In this document: one piece after another, positions 51,459-61,287 of the stretch
How positions within the stretch are numbered: position 1 is the first letter of the stretch
Layout of the letters: every line of letters starts with the position of its first letter
NCBI GenBank assembly: GCA_003151475.1
Contig: PLXQ01000077.1
Coordinates: 62,001-126,000, forward strand
Reading direction: 5' to 3'
Source of the DNA: Acidimicrobiaceae bacterium
GTDB taxonomy: Bacteria; Actinomycetota; Acidimicrobiia; Acidimicrobiales; UBA8190
Length of the DNA: 64,000 nt
The notes under the pieces: generated by a model
Told to the model about the DNA's origin: nothing
The model's input: the letters and a program-made list of their open reading frames with translations, nothing else
Databases searched by the model: none
Translations under genes and position numbers: made by a program

Positions 51459-53203
51459 GTTCGACCTCTCTTTCCTCTGTTTGGGTTTGGGGTGCTCGGG
51501 AGTGCATCGGTTAGAGATGCAGTGGCCAGCGAGGCCCGGACGGCTTGGCTGTAGGGGCCATCGAGCACGCTCTCGGTGCGGATCAGCACCGGGTCGATGC
51601 CCGAAGCCATGAGCACAGCCCGGCCCCGGGGGAGAGCGGCCAAGGTCGCCACGTCGAAGATCGGCTCCCTCCGGGTCGCATACGACCGGCTCTGGCCCTG
51701 GCGGCCGCCGTTGTAGGAAGTGGTGAGCTGGCGGGTGTCCATCTCCCCGCACACCGAGGAGATGTCGTCCAAGAACCCCTGCTCGTTGGAGCCACCGCCG
51801 TAGAGGCGGATGTTGGCCGCCCCCCAGAGCTTTCTCATGCCTTGCTCGCCCCAGACGTCGACTCCTTGGGACCACGACTGGAGGAACGACATGAGGATGA
51901 TGCCCCGGGACCCGTAGTGGCTGTACAGGTCGGGGAGCTCTCGCCACCGACAGACGTTTGCCACCTCATCGAGGGGACAGACCATCGGGACCTCGAGCCG
52001 GCCACCCACAGAGCGTGCGGCCAGCCGCTCGGCGGACAGCACCACCGCGGCGGTCAGGGCGGCGGTCAGCGGCCCGGCGGATCCGGGCCCTTCCTTGGAC
52101 AGCGAGTAGAGCGTGTCGGTCGACGCAGCAAACGCATCGGTGTCGAACCGGGGACGGTTGTCGTGGCGATCGGTGATCCAGTCGCCGAGGTTGGGGTCGG
52201 CCAGAAACGACACGTTCTTCCGAGCGGTGCCGAACACACCGGCCCGCTGCTTGTCGGGCTGGTTCATGACGTCGAGCAGGGCCTGGGCGGCCAGTTCGTG
52301 ACCGCCCGATGCCAACCTCGACACCACCCGGTCGTTCCGTCCCGTCGAGAGCCACTGGTAGACAGTGGTGAGTGGTTGGTCACTCAGGCGGGCAGCCAGC
52401 AACAAGATGGCCAGCAACTCTTCCCCTTCGGGATCGAAGTAGGCGTCTCGTTGCGCTCCCGGGGGCCGGCTGGCGGCAGCGAACAGCCCAGCGAGGCTCC
52501 GAGCACCGGCCAGATCGGAGGCCATGTCCAGCGGGTTCCACCACCAGGTGGGCCGCCCGTTGGCGATGGCCTGGGGATCGAAGATCCACACTGCGGCGTT
52601 CTTTCCCCGAGGCCCAGACGTGAGGTCCACCACGTCGCGCTTGTTCGAACAGGTGTACACCGCCCCGGGGGCAGCGAGGATGGCCGGGGCCACCTGGGTG
52701 GTGGTCTTGCCGGTCCGTGCGCCGGCGATGATGGCGGCCACGTCCTCCCAGCTCTGGCGGATTACCTGTCCGCTCACAACGTCTCGTCCGAGCGCGAGCC
52801 CTGGACCCACCTCGGGGGCGACCGGGGCGTGTTGCGGGTCGGTATAGCGACGAAGGGCCTTGGCGTTGCGAGGAAGCCGTTTTGCCAACACATCGACGAC
52901 CTCTCGCCGAGAGCGGTAGTGCGAGACGACCATGGCGACGGCGATGCCAAGAACCCCTGCTGCGACAAGCTCTGCCGCGGCCACGAACGTGGCGGCCACT
53001 GGCCACGGTGTCTTTTTCCGAACAAGGTCGAGGATCAGCACGACCGGGTTCTTCGCCGGTGCGACCAGGTGGTCGATGGATGCGCCGACATGGACCGATG
53101 TCCAGACCAGCGCGACAAGGGCGATCACCGCACCGATGGCGATGGTGGCGTAAAGCTCTTCGGTCATCGTGTTCTGGCAGATGCGATTACGGGCTCTGGT
53201 CAT
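51455..53203 (-). CDS. Type IV coupling ATPase (VirD4/TraG-like)
   Basis: 582 residues from ATG 53203 (4-bp overlap with the upstream gene). Two N-terminal membrane helices (YATIAIGAVIALVALVW and WPVAATFVAAAELVAAGVL) precede the ATPase. Walker A is AIIAGARTGKTTTQVAP, Walker B VPMVCPLDEVANVCRW, with ISSVCGEMDTRQLTTSYNGG near the C terminus. It docks the relaxase-DNA complex to the channel and pumps DNA. Typical of actinobacterial T4SS. Confidence 0.94.
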   Translation of the reverse strand: MTRARNRICQNTMTEELYATIAIGAVIALVALVWTSVHVGASIDHLVAPAKNPVVLILDLVRKKTPWPVAATFVAAAELVAAGVLGIAVAMVVSHYRSRREVVDVLAKRLPRNAKALRRYTDPQHAPVAPEVGPGLALGRDVVSGQVIRQSWEDVAAIIAGARTGKTTTQVAPAILAAPGAVYTCSNKRDVVDLTSGPRGKNAAVWIFDPQAIANGRPTWWWNPLDMASDLAGARSLAGLFAAASRPPGAQRDAYFDPEGEELLAILLLAARLSDQPLTTVYQWLSTGRNDRVVSRLASGGHELAAQALLDVMNQPDKQRAGVFGTARKNVSFLADPNLGDWITDRHDNRPRFDTDAFAASTDTLYSLSKEGPGSAGPLTAALTAAVVLSAERLAARSVGGRLEVPMVCPLDEVANVCRWRELPDLYSHYGSRGIILMSFLQSWSQGVDVWGEQGMRKLWGAANIRLYGGGSNEQGFLDDISSVCGEMDTRQLTTSYNGGRQGQSRSYATRREPIFDVATLAALPRGRAVLMASGIDPVLIRTESVLDGPYSQAVRASLATASLTDALPSTPNPNRGKRGRT

Positions 53204-54687
53204 CGCTGTCTCCACTGCTTGTTGGTGTCGTTGACCGCGAGCTCGCCTTGGGTCAGGACGACTTCGACGGGGACGCCCGGTCGGCCGCCGACTTTGATCA
53301 GGAACTTGCCGCGCCCGGGCGGTGGTGCTTCTTGTTCTGCCACCACGTCCCAGCTCGGGGGAGAGGACCACGAGGTGATGAGGTCGCGTTCGGGTTGGGA
53401 GAGGGCGACCACCCGTTCGAGGGCCGGGAGTTGATCGGCGGCCAGGCCGGCCGTGGCGATGAAGCCGGCCCGTTCGGCAAACCCCTGCGCCTTCATGCGG
53501 TCGGCCTCGCTGGGCAAGGCGAGCAGGTCGGCCATGGTGTGGGTGATGAGCGCCATTCCCACACCTTTTTGTCGGTTGAGCCTGGTGAGGGCGTCCACCC
53601 GGTCGACCAGGCCTTCACCGGCCCGGAGCACCCTCCAGAGCTCGTCGAGCACGATGAAGAAGTTCCGTTGTGGCTCGACACCGGCATCGGCGAGGGCCTG
53701 GGCCGCCGCGATGGCGCCGAACCCCTCGCCCCAACAGGCAAGGAGCACAGCGGCTTGGAGTTTCTCGTCGGTCTCGGCGATGCCCGAGATATCGATGCAC
53801 AGTGGGGCGGACAGCGTCACCGGCACCGATGTGCGTGTGGCGAATGTGGAGCCGAGCGCACCGTCCGCCAGAGCCACGAGGGATGCCTGGAGGCCATCGG
53901 TCGCCTCTCGGTAGCGCTTGTGGTTGTCGCGGGCGAGGGTCACCCGGCGCAGTGCCTCAGGACCCTCTTCAAGGACGGCGATCAGCTCCATCAAGGTCGC
54001 CTCTCCCGGTCGGTGATGCTCGTCGAGCACACCGAGGGCGCCTGCGATGATCGCCTCTTCGACGTCGGTGACCCGGGATCGTCGGTTCAGCCCGACGAGG
54101 GCTGCCACCATGGTGAGCCTGCGGCCGAGTGCGTCTTGCGTCAGTTTGCGGCGGGCGGCGCCGGTCAACCGCAGGGCTGCGGCCGTGGCCGCCCCGGGGT
54201 CGAGCACATTGAGGGCGCCCTGGCCCCGTCCGAGCGCGACCACGTTTCCTCCCAGGGCACCGATGAGGTCGACGTAGTCGGGCTTTAAGTCCCCGAAGAT
54301 GAGCGGTTGCACCCCGAAGCCGCAGAGCCCGATCGCCATGCGGCGGATCAGGCTCGACTTACCGAGTCCCGGTTTCCCGAGCACGAACATGGACGGGTTG
54401 GCAATCAGTCCGGCCCGAGCGAACCAACTGATGGGGTCACAACAGACCGTGGCGTGCGAGCGCAGATCCCGCCCCACCGGTACGCCGACCATCGGGGTGC
54501 CTGAACCCGCGATGAAGGGCCACAGCCCACAGACCTGGCGGGTGGTCGCCCGCCACTCCGGGGCGGCCTCGACGTAGGAAGCCTTGCCGCCTCCTCGGCC
54601 CGGGAGGCCCCGACTCGGGACCCGGGGGAGCGCCGCCTCCTCGGTGGCGGACCTCTGGGGTGTCGACGAAGGGGCGGTCTGCATCAC
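53200..54687 (-). CDS. VirB4-like conjugation ATPase
   Basis: 495 residues. Walker A MFVLGKPGLGKSSLIRRMAI and Walker B NFFIVLDELWRVLRAGEGLV are plain. The N-terminal part GLWPFIAGSGTPMVGVPVGR is typical of actinobacterial VirB4/TraC-type members. It energises pilus or channel assembly in the membrane. A stop overlap of 4 bp links it to the coupling ATPase. It follows the SCO6880 gene with a 91-bp spacer. Confidence 0.92.
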   Translation of the reverse strand: MMQTAPSSTPQRSATEEAALPRVPSRGLPGRGGGKASYVEAAPEWRATTRQVCGLWPFIAGSGTPMVGVPVGRDLRSHATVCCDPISWFARAGLIANPSMFVLGKPGLGKSSLIRRMAIGLCGFGVQPLIFGDLKPDYVDLIGALGGNVVALGRGQGALNVLDPGAATAAALRLTGAARRKLTQDALGRRLTMVAALVGLNRRSRVTDVEEAIIAGALGVLDEHHRPGEATLMELIAVLEEGPEALRRVTLARDNHKRYREATDGLQASLVALADGALGSTFATRTSVPVTLSAPLCIDISGIAETDEKLQAAVLLACWGEGFGAIAAAQALADAGVEPQRNFFIVLDELWRVLRAGEGLVDRVDALTRLNRQKGVGMALITHTMADLLALPSEADRMKAQGFAERAGFIATAGLAADQLPALERVVALSQPERDLITSWSSPPSWDVVAEQEAPPPGRGKFLIKVGGRPGVPVEVVLTQGELAVNDTNKQWRQR

Positions 54688-54778
54688 GACGCCGAGGTGA
54701 CGTAGCGGTCATGGGCAGCTGGCCAGTTTGTGGCGATCGCTGTATGTGCTCCCGCGAGTGACAACCGGCCAGAGCAGA

Positions 54779-56284
54779 TCACAGCATCTCCCGGACAACC
54801 TGGGGCACCCGGAGATGGCTAGGCAGGACGAGGCCGAGCGGGAGCGTGGCGGCGAATGCCGATGCCTGGCACCCATACGCGGGCCGCAGCGTGATCCGCG
54901 ACGCGTTCCCCATGTTCTCCATGGCGACACCGGCGAGCTCGAGGTCTGAGGTGGCAAGGACGGTGGCGGTTGCGATCAACCCGAAACGTACGAGCCCGGC
55001 TCCCTGGGCCTCCTCCTCTGCGCTCTTGTCGGCCGCGGTCTTGGAGATGGCGTCCCGTGCCCGGCCGAACTTCTTTCCCGACGCCGCGAACCGCGCGTCC
55101 AGCCGGTCCCGCTCCACGGTCTTAGCTGCGGAGGCCGGATCGTGGGGACGGTAGACGAGTGTCACCCGCTTTCGGACAATATCGGGGTGGGGAGCAAGCA
55201 GCTGGGCGAGGGTGTTCGAGAACACGTGACCGGCAGGGGCCTTCGCCATGAACCAGCTGGCCGAGACGCCCGAGTCGTGGCGATAGTGGTCCCAGCTCTC
55301 CTGTGCCGCTACCGGCCCGGCGTCTGTCCACTCAATACCGCAGGGCGCGGGGGTGGTGACCTCGACGGCACAGTCGGAGGCGGGGTCATAGGAGATGCGA
55401 CAGCACGAAGCCAACTGGTTCGTGGTCATGGGGCGGGCGGCACCTGCGCCCGTTGCCCCAAGCGTTCGAGTAAAACCGGGGAGCCGCTGTCCGATGTGGA
55501 TCGCCATCTCTGCGATGCTGCGACGCTTGCCCGAGCTCAGCCGAGGAGACGTTGACCAGGTGAGCGTGATGTAACAGGCCATGGCCGCAGAGCCCCTCGG
55601 GTAGGTATCGATGATCGAGGCGAGCACGTCTTGGGCTAGGCGGGGCGAGCGCTGGTCGAGATTGCGCTCCACCTCCCGGCGCAGACGGGTACCCGTGTCC
55701 GGAGCCGACTCGATGGTCACCGAGGCGGCCAGGAGGCCCGGTTCGTGACCGAGGTCGGCCAGCCACGCCCCCCAATGGGCAACCCGGTTGTCGACTTCGG
55801 AGGCGTCGACCAGGGCTGCCCCATCTGATGCGGCGGCGATCACCGTCGTGACCTGTCCAAGGTGGGGATGGGAGAGCACCGCGAAGGGACGTCCCCAGGC
55901 GTCGAGCGCGTCGAGCGCCTCGATGCCTGCGGCGATCCCTGGCAGACGACAGTGCCCATGGAGCACGCGGCTGAGTGGTCCCGATCGGTAGAGATCGGTG
56001 CCCGCTCGGGCGGCGTGGGCCGAAGCCAGGCGAGGGAGCAAAACCTGGAAGCCGTTTCGGCCATGGTGGTCGTGGATCGCCAGTGGCACGAGCGTGATGA
56101 TCGTGATCAAGACCACCATGAGCGCCAACGGCCAAAAGATCATCGAGGTGATCACGGCGGCCACCGTCCCTCCAAGCAGGATCAGCGTGGCGAGCAGACC
56201 GAGGCTCCCGATCCCTGGCGAAGTGGGGCGGCGCCAGTTGCCATAGGTGCGCGGCTCCGTGCTCGGTGCGGGGGTGGTGGTCAT
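54779..56284 (-). CDS. SCO6880 family conjugation protein
   Basis: 501 residues. A Pro-rich N terminus leads to two membrane helices (IGSLGLLATLILLGGTVAAV and LALMVVLITIITLVPLAI), then a large soluble body. This organisation (PrgI-like N terminus plus long cytosolic part) and the order before the VirB4-like gene match SCO6880-type proteins of Streptomyces transfer loci. The channel-associated role is by homology. Overlaps the VirB6-like gene by 4 bp. Confidence 0.85.
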   Translation of the reverse strand: MTTTPAPSTEPRTYGNWRRPTSPGIGSLGLLATLILLGGTVAAVITSMIFWPLALMVVLITIITLVPLAIHDHHGRNGFQVLLPRLASAHAARAGTDLYRSGPLSRVLHGHCRLPGIAAGIEALDALDAWGRPFAVLSHPHLGQVTTVIAAASDGAALVDASEVDNRVAHWGAWLADLGHEPGLLAASVTIESAPDTGTRLRREVERNLDQRSPRLAQDVLASIIDTYPRGSAAMACYITLTWSTSPRLSSGKRRSIAEMAIHIGQRLPGFTRTLGATGAGAARPMTTNQLASCCRISYDPASDCAVEVTTPAPCGIEWTDAGPVAAQESWDHYRHDSGVSASWFMAKAPAGHVFSNTLAQLLAPHPDIVRKRVTLVYRPHDPASAAKTVERDRLDARFAASGKKFGRARDAISKTAADKSAEEEAQGAGLVRFGLIATATVLATSDLELAGVAMENMGNASRITLRPAYGCQASAFAATLPLGLVLPSHLRVPQVVREML

Positions 56285-57552
56285 GACGCCGCCGCCCCGG
56301 CCGCAGGTTCTCCCTCAATGACCTGGCTGACGTCATCGCCGCCCCGCATCGCCCCGACCAGATGGGAGAGGCCCACCCCACGGGAGACGCCGGATCCTGA
56401 TGAACCTGGCGAGGAGGGCGGTGACGCCGGGGCGGACCCGGCTCCAGACGGCGCTCCATCAGGTACAGCTCCGTCCCCGGCCGAGCCGCTGCCACTCGAG
56501 TCGCCGCCACGTGACACGCCCCCGCCGGCGACAGCACCACCGGTCCCTCCACCAGCCGCACCACTAGCGGCAGAGCCGGCCATCGCTCCAGCTCCGACTG
56601 CCGCTGCACCAATACCCGCAGTGCCGACGACCATCGCCGCTCCGGTCGCAGCAGCGATACCTGCCCCCAGGACCTCCCCTGCTCCCATGGAGCCGACCGA
56701 CGACACCGCCGGCACAATGAACTTCATGAGGGCCGGGAGCGTGAGGGAAGCAAGGATGATCAGGATGATCCCCTCAATGCTCGCCAGCTCGCTGTTGGCG
56801 TCGAGCGTCATCTTGATCGCCGCGGCGTAGACGATGGCCGCAGCCGGCTTGAACAACAAGAACGCGATCATCCAGCCGGTGATCTTCTTGTACCACTGCC
56901 GGCCCATCGCGGTCATCGAGGAAGCAGCCGCCAGTGGCCACACGCCGACCAACACCACCAGCAACACAGAGCGGATGAGCACCATCGCCAGCTGTACGAC
57001 CATGCCGATGATGGCGAGGATCGACAAGAGGATGATGAGACCGGGGCCAGCGGATGCCATGAGACCGGCGAAGCTCCCGAGCTGGTTCAAGGCCTGGGTC
57101 GGGGTGGCACTTCCGGCCGCCTGATCGAGGATCCAGGTCGAGAACGCATCGCCTGCCGCGCAGAGGAGAGAGATGGTGGCCACACCGGCGCCGATGGTCA
57201 ACAACGTGGTGAGCATCCCGGTGGCTGCCTCCTTGGCTGCATCAGGTTTGCGCTCGATGGCCAAACGACCGGCCGCGACCAACAACCCGAAGACAGCGGC
57301 CGCCGCCACATACCAACTGAGGCGGCTTTGGAGGAAGCCGACCGTCCCCGAGGTCGAAGACAGGCTCGGGGATGGCACATTCACCCAGGCCGAGAGCAGC
57401 AACCTCAGCATCTCGCCTTCCGCCGCGGAGAACTCGCTGGCGATCGAGTTCAAAATGCCGCCGCTGACGGCACCGGCGGCGGCATTTACTGCGCCTTGGC
57501 CGGCCGAGCAGATCGGCCCGGCGATCGAACACGCCGATGAGAGTATGGACAT
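56281..57552 (-). CDS. VirB6/TrbL-like membrane protein
   Basis: About 423 residues from ATG 57552. Several membrane helices occur (WYVAAAAVFGLLVAAGRLA, GMLTTLLTIGAGVATISLL, GLIILLSILAIIGMVVQLAM). The MGRQWYKKITGWMIAFLLFK loop and Gly/Ala/Ser-rich C terminus are characteristic of VirB6/TrbL channel components. It shares one base with the upstream stop (TGATG). Inner-membrane pore role by family. Confidence 0.9.
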   Translation of the reverse strand: MSILSSACSIAGPICSAGQGAVNAAAGAVSGGILNSIASEFSAAEGEMLRLLLSAWVNVPSPSLSSTSGTVGFLQSRLSWYVAAAAVFGLLVAAGRLAIERKPDAAKEAATGMLTTLLTIGAGVATISLLCAAGDAFSTWILDQAAGSATPTQALNQLGSFAGLMASAGPGLIILLSILAIIGMVVQLAMVLIRSVLLVVLVGVWPLAAASSMTAMGRQWYKKITGWMIAFLLFKPAAAIVYAAAIKMTLDANSELASIEGIILIILASLTLPALMKFIVPAVSSVGSMGAGEVLGAGIAAATGAAMVVGTAGIGAAAVGAGAMAGSAASGAAGGGTGGAVAGGGVSRGGDSSGSGSAGDGAVPDGAPSGAGSAPASPPSSPGSSGSGVSRGVGLSHLVGAMRGGDDVSQVIEGEPAAGAAAS

Positions 57553-58310
57553 CACACACCTCCCCATAGGGCAAAGCCGACCGGGGAGGACACGATCTGT
57601 TGGTTGGGAGAATCAGTGCCGTCGGCCTGGAGCACGAGTTGCCAATCGGTGCCATCCCAGGCGACGCTCAGCGTGCTGATCTGGTAGGAGCCGTCGAGGC
57701 AGGCCGTGAGTAGTTGAATCACTGCGGTCGTGTTCGTGTAGCTCACGAACTGGAACCCGGCCAGTTGCAGGTACGTGCCGGGCTCCGGGTTCGCCGGGTT
57801 GGTGAGCCCGCCTGCTTCCACCAAGTGGATGAATGTCGCCCTGCCGGGCGTGTTCGCTACATCGGCCGTAGTGACGGCCACGAAGTTCGGTTCGATCAGA
57901 TGGCGGAAGTCGATCTGGACCATCGCGACCAATGCACCGGTCGGGGTGTGGGCGAATCCCGAGGGGATCCCGTCTGTAACCCTGGCCGGGCCGGCGCTAT
58001 CGGAGAAGGGCAGAGCAACGGTGTCGATGATCTGCCAGGTGACTCCTCTGGGCGGCGAGTCGGGCACGCTCTGGTCGAGGGCAGCCGGTAACGCCGTAGT
58101 GGAAAGGGAGGGGACGATTGGCGACGCGGCGACCCGCGAGCTCAAGGCCTGACGGTGAGACCCAGCGTGGACAGGCTGGCCGGGCGATGCGGCTACCCAG
58201 ACCGCCAGCGTGGCGAGAAAGCACGTGGCGACGACAGGCACCAGATAGCGGGGACGGGCGTTCTTCGCCTCGTCAGCGATGCCGTCCCGTGGGATCGGGT
58301 GCAGTCTCAA
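57552..58310 (-). CDS. Extracytoplasmic conjugation protein (VirB8-like role suspected)
   Basis: 252 residues. It has one N-terminal membrane helix (YLVPVVATCFLATLAVWVAA) and a secreted domain ending in QLLTACLDGSYQISTLSVAW and WQLVLQADG, beta-rich. Position between the small membrane protein and VirB6-like protein suggests a VirB8-type bridging factor. The family is not firmly recognised. Confidence 0.65.
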   Translation of the reverse strand: MRLHPIPRDGIADEAKNARPRYLVPVVATCFLATLAVWVAASPGQPVHAGSHRQALSSRVAASPIVPSLSTTALPAALDQSVPDSPPRGVTWQIIDTVALPFSDSAGPARVTDGIPSGFAHTPTGALVAMVQIDFRHLIEPNFVAVTTADVANTPGRATFIHLVEAGGLTNPANPEPGTYLQLAGFQFVSYTNTTAVIQLLTACLDGSYQISTLSVAWDGTDWQLVLQADGTDSPNQQIVSSPVGFALWGGV

Positions 58311-58591
58311 ATCAGTGCTCCGACGACCCCGGAACCAGCCGCCACGAGGATGCAGGCGGCGAACACCCAGGCCAGGCCGCTTATGTGTTCACCGCCGATG
58401 CCCTGACGGTGGTGGAGCGCCATGCGCCCTGCGACCAGCAACACGCCGGTGACGCAGAGTGCACATACGACCCAGGACACGTAACCCATGGCCGTGACGA
58501 TGCCTTGGGTTCCGGGGGGCTGGATGCCGGTGCCCGGGTCGACCACCCCGAGAATGGCGATCTTGGTGACGAGAAGGCCAGGCGCTGTCAT
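58307..58591 (-). CDS. Small two-helix membrane protein (pilin-like role possible)
   Basis: 94 residues from ATG 58591. Two helices (YVSWVVCALCVTGVLLVAG, then ISGLAWVFAACILVAAGSGV) with a short basic loop. Size and topology resemble VirB2-like pilin or TrbC-type subunits, but no signal cleavage site is visible. It overlaps both neighbours by 4 bp. Confidence 0.6.
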   Translation of the reverse strand: MTAPGLLVTKIAILGVVDPGTGIQPPGTQGIVTAMGYVSWVVCALCVTGVLLVAGRMALHHRQGIGGEHISGLAWVFAACILVAAGSGVVGALI

Positions 58592-59139
58592 AGGTGCTCC
58601 TTGATGGGATGGATGGACGAGTGGAGAAGACGGGCAAGTCGGCTCGGTCGGGGGCCGGGGGTCGTTGAATGTGTCCGCCAGGAGTTCACCCACGGGATAG
58701 GCCAATGGTCGGTGTAGCCACCGGCGACGAGGGCAGCCAGCTCCGCCAACGGCTTGGCCAACAGGCCGGGGCCGTCGGCAACCACCACGAGCCCGAGGCA
58801 GGTCCATGTCGGGGTGCCGGCCAGTTCGTCAGCCGCCAGGCGTTGGGCGGCGATGAGGCCGTCGGCCGAAGATCGACAGACCACGAGGGTTGGCAGGCTC
58901 GTCTCGCTCGACATCCCGAGATCGACTCCGCCGAGCTTGCTGGCGAGCGTGGTGACACCGGCCCCAGAGTGTGCACCCCGCCACGCCCACCTCGGGCTAC
59001 GGCCGAGGGACAGCCCCGAGGTTCGCCGCATGGGGGATCGGGGCGTAGGGGACAGGGGCGAAGTCATCGCGCCCGCACCTCCTGTCAGGGAGCGGCGCTG
59101 CGGTTGGTCATGGCCGGAGCCTGTGGTCAGGGTGCTCAT
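58588..59139 (-). CDS. P-loop-like mobile-element protein (DUF6668-like)
   Basis: 183 residues from ATG 59139. An Arg/Ser/Pro leader is followed by a Walker-A-like GAHSGAGVTTLASKL, then LPTLVVCRSSADGLIAAQRL and CLGLVVVADGPGLLAKPLAE. The layout resembles small ParA-like ATPases but lacks a clear Walker B acidic pair. It may be a degenerate or regulatory ATPase. Overlaps its neighbours by 4 bp. Confidence 0.7.
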   Translation of the reverse strand: MSTLTTGSGHDQPQRRSLTGGAGAMTSPLSPTPRSPMRRTSGLSLGRSPRWAWRGAHSGAGVTTLASKLGGVDLGMSSETSLPTLVVCRSSADGLIAAQRLAADELAGTPTWTCLGLVVVADGPGLLAKPLAELAALVAGGYTDHWPIPWVNSWRTHSTTPGPRPSRLARLLHSSIHPIKEHL

Positions 59140-59717
59140 TGGGTGGTCTCCGTCCTTGCCACCTGCCAAGGAGCACCGAGCGATGAGCGCGAGACCACGA
59201 GATAGGTCACCCAGACCTCCGGTTGCCCCAACCACTCGTCTGTGCCGTGCGGTGTGACCGTGGCTGCGACCTTTCGGTAAGCGGTGAAGGCGGTGTCGTT
59301 CGGGCCACCCGGATCGGCCTCGATGCTGGCCGCAACCGACGTTGTGGCCCGGTGCATCGCCCAGACCATCCATGTCGCCCCAGAGCCGCCAACCGGGGGG
59401 TGGTCCCGGATCGAGGCTGCATAGCTCCGTGTCATGTAGGCACTGGCGGCCTGCTCACCCGCATACCAACCGGCATCGACTGTGGTGCTGAGTGTCCAGG
59501 TCGCCTCTACTTCCGCAATTGCCACAGCGGTGGCCGAGTGGACATCGACGTCGGGCGCAGGGGAGGGGACTGGCTCCGTTGCTACCGGCTCGCCACCGGT
59601 TGACGCGATCGGTGTCCTCCGGTGCTCGTTGACTGTCGCTAGAGGCCCCGCCGAAGTAGAACATGCGCTTCCGCCAGCAGCGAAGAGGCAGAGGACTACG
59701 GCCACGGTTCGCCTCAT
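59136..59717 (-). CDS. Conjugation lipoprotein
   Basis: 193 residues. Signal peptide (VAVVLCLFAAGGSACST; lipobox GSAC) followed by an Ala/Pro/Val linker, then a domain with WTLSTTVDAGWYAGEQAASA and HRATTSVAASIEADPGGPND. It is probably anchored on the outer face near the channel and may resemble VirB8/lipoprotein partners. Overlaps neighbours by 4 bp. Confidence 0.75.
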   Translation of the reverse strand: MRRTVAVVLCLFAAGGSACSTSAGPLATVNEHRRTPIASTGGEPVATEPVPSPAPDVDVHSATAVAIAEVEATWTLSTTVDAGWYAGEQAASAYMTRSYAASIRDHPPVGGSGATWMVWAMHRATTSVAASIEADPGGPNDTAFTAYRKVAATVTPHGTDEWLGQPEVWVTYLVVSRSSLGAPWQVARTETTQ

Positions 59718-60721
59718 CCGAAACTCCGGATCACCGATGGCGTGTCTTGCCAGTAGGAGTTGAGTGTGTCCACCCGAACGAAAGCGCCCGTGTCGGGGGC
59801 GTCGATCATTTCGTTGTTACCGATGTAAATGCCGATGTGGTCGAAGTCGGTCGGGTCGGTGCCGAGGGCAAAGGCGATCACGTCGCCCGGCTGGATATCG
59901 GCTGGTGTGATCGGCGTGCCCATCGTTGCCTGGAGCTCCGAGGAGTGCGGCAGCGCGATCTGACCGTTGGAGGCTTGGGCCACAGCAAAGAGGACGAGGC
60001 CAGAGCAGTCGAAGCCGATCGTTGTCGCACCCGTTGCGATCCCGAAGGTCGGACCAGCCGCGTTCCCACCGCCCCATGAGTAGGGGATACCGAGCTCGCC
60101 GGCGGCGGCCGCCACGACCGCCTGCCCGAACGAGAAGGCAGCGGAACTCGAGTTGAGCCAGGCCGAGTAGACCGGTACGAGTGACTCCACCCTCGCCACG
60201 TAGGCCTGAGTCTCCGGATAAGGCGGGATCGCCTTGAACGCCAGCACCGCGCCAATCCCCGCGTTGTAGGCGGCGAGCATGAGCGACACCGGTGTTTGGC
60301 CAAGGAGAGCAGAGACATCGGCCAGGAGCGCACAGTCGTAACGGCCCAAGGCCACCACCGCGTCGACCGGGTTAAACGGCGACACGTTCCCAGTGCCGTC
60401 GTCATTTCTTCCATAGGTGGCGAAGGTGGCCGGCATGAACTGGGCGATGCCCTCCCCTCCGGCGGGGGAGACCGCAGTTGGGTTCCAACCGGATTCTGCG
60501 TCGATCTGGGCGGCCAGCAGCGGTGCAGAGATGTCCGGGCACAGGGCGGCGGCCTCTTCGAGTGCCGGGATCAGGACGGGGATCGGCACAGCTGACGTGG
60601 CGAGCACGGGAGCGATCGGTGCGCCGTTGGCACCGTTGGCGGCGACAGCTACCAAACCCACGACCCCGAAGACAAGGGCACAGAGCGCGCTGCCGATCAC
60701 CGTCAGCGTGCTCGTCGGCAC
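59714..60721 (-). CDS. SLT plus NlpC/P60 peptidoglycan hydrolase
   Basis: 335 residues from GTG 60721 with a GGAGG ribosome site. After one N-terminal membrane helix come two catalytic domains: an SLT lysozyme-like domain with IDAESGWNPTAVSPAGGEGI (catalytic Glu) and an NlpC/P60 domain with TTIGFDCSGLVLFAVAQ (Cys) and DHIGIYIGNNEMIDAPD (His). The pair cuts the wall to let the channel pass. It is the first gene of the transfer operon. Confidence 0.94.
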   Translation of the reverse strand: MPTSTLTVIGSALCALVFGVVGLVAVAANGANGAPIAPVLATSAVPIPVLIPALEEAAALCPDISAPLLAAQIDAESGWNPTAVSPAGGEGIAQFMPATFATYGRNDDGTGNVSPFNPVDAVVALGRYDCALLADVSALLGQTPVSLMLAAYNAGIGAVLAFKAIPPYPETQAYVARVESLVPVYSAWLNSSSAAFSFGQAVVAAAAGELGIPYSWGGGNAAGPTFGIATGATTIGFDCSGLVLFAVAQASNGQIALPHSSELQATMGTPITPADIQPGDVIAFALGTDPTDFDHIGIYIGNNEMIDAPDTGAFVRVDTLNSYWQDTPSVIRSFG

Positions 60722-60843
60722 GACCCAGTCCTCCGGAATTTCCTCACACGAAGAACTGGGTCGAGAAACGGCGTTTGTTACGAGGAATGTGAAAGGTCTC
60801 GGGAAGTGTCTCCAGAGCCGCGGCCTGCGGCCCCGTCCTTCAT

Positions 60844-61131
60844 ATGAGCGTTCACCAGAAACACGCACGCGCCAGACGGGCGACCGTCACCCGGATCAAT
60901 GCTGTTACCCAAGCGTATCGACCGATGGCCGACTGCCTCTTCGGAGAGGCTCTCGGGGCGCCACCCTCCGAACGTCATCAGTGGCTGGCCGAACAGCCGG
61001 CGGAACGCCTCGCACAGGACCCCGTCGAACGCCGACTGCGTGCCGCTGAGAAGGCCGTAGCGAATGCCGTCTCACTGGTGGAAACACTGCAGGCCGAGCG
61101 TGCAAGCGATGCACTGAAGGCCACGGTGTAA
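60844..61131 (+). CDS. Small helical protein
   Basis: 95 residues from ATG 60844, divergent from the transfer operon. Basic N terminus, then helices HQWLAEQPAERLAQDPVERR and AVANAVSLVETLQAERASDA. Not recognised; the frame is clean to its stop, and a control role for the operon is only suggested by position. Confidence 0.5.
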   Translation: MSVHQKHARARRATVTRINAVTQAYRPMADCLFGEALGAPPSERHQWLAEQPAERLAQDPVERRLRAAEKAVANAVSLVETLQAERASDALKATV

Positions 61132-61287
61132 CGTTCTCGGACGGTGGGTTACGCCACTTTCACGCCGCCCGATTATCCGCCGTCGGTACTCGTCTGCCGA
61201 CGGCTGTGCCGCTCGTCGCCCAGTCCTCCGATGCTGGGCTGACGGGCTGGCTGAAATCGGAACCACAAACGAAGGAAGTAACACGAC

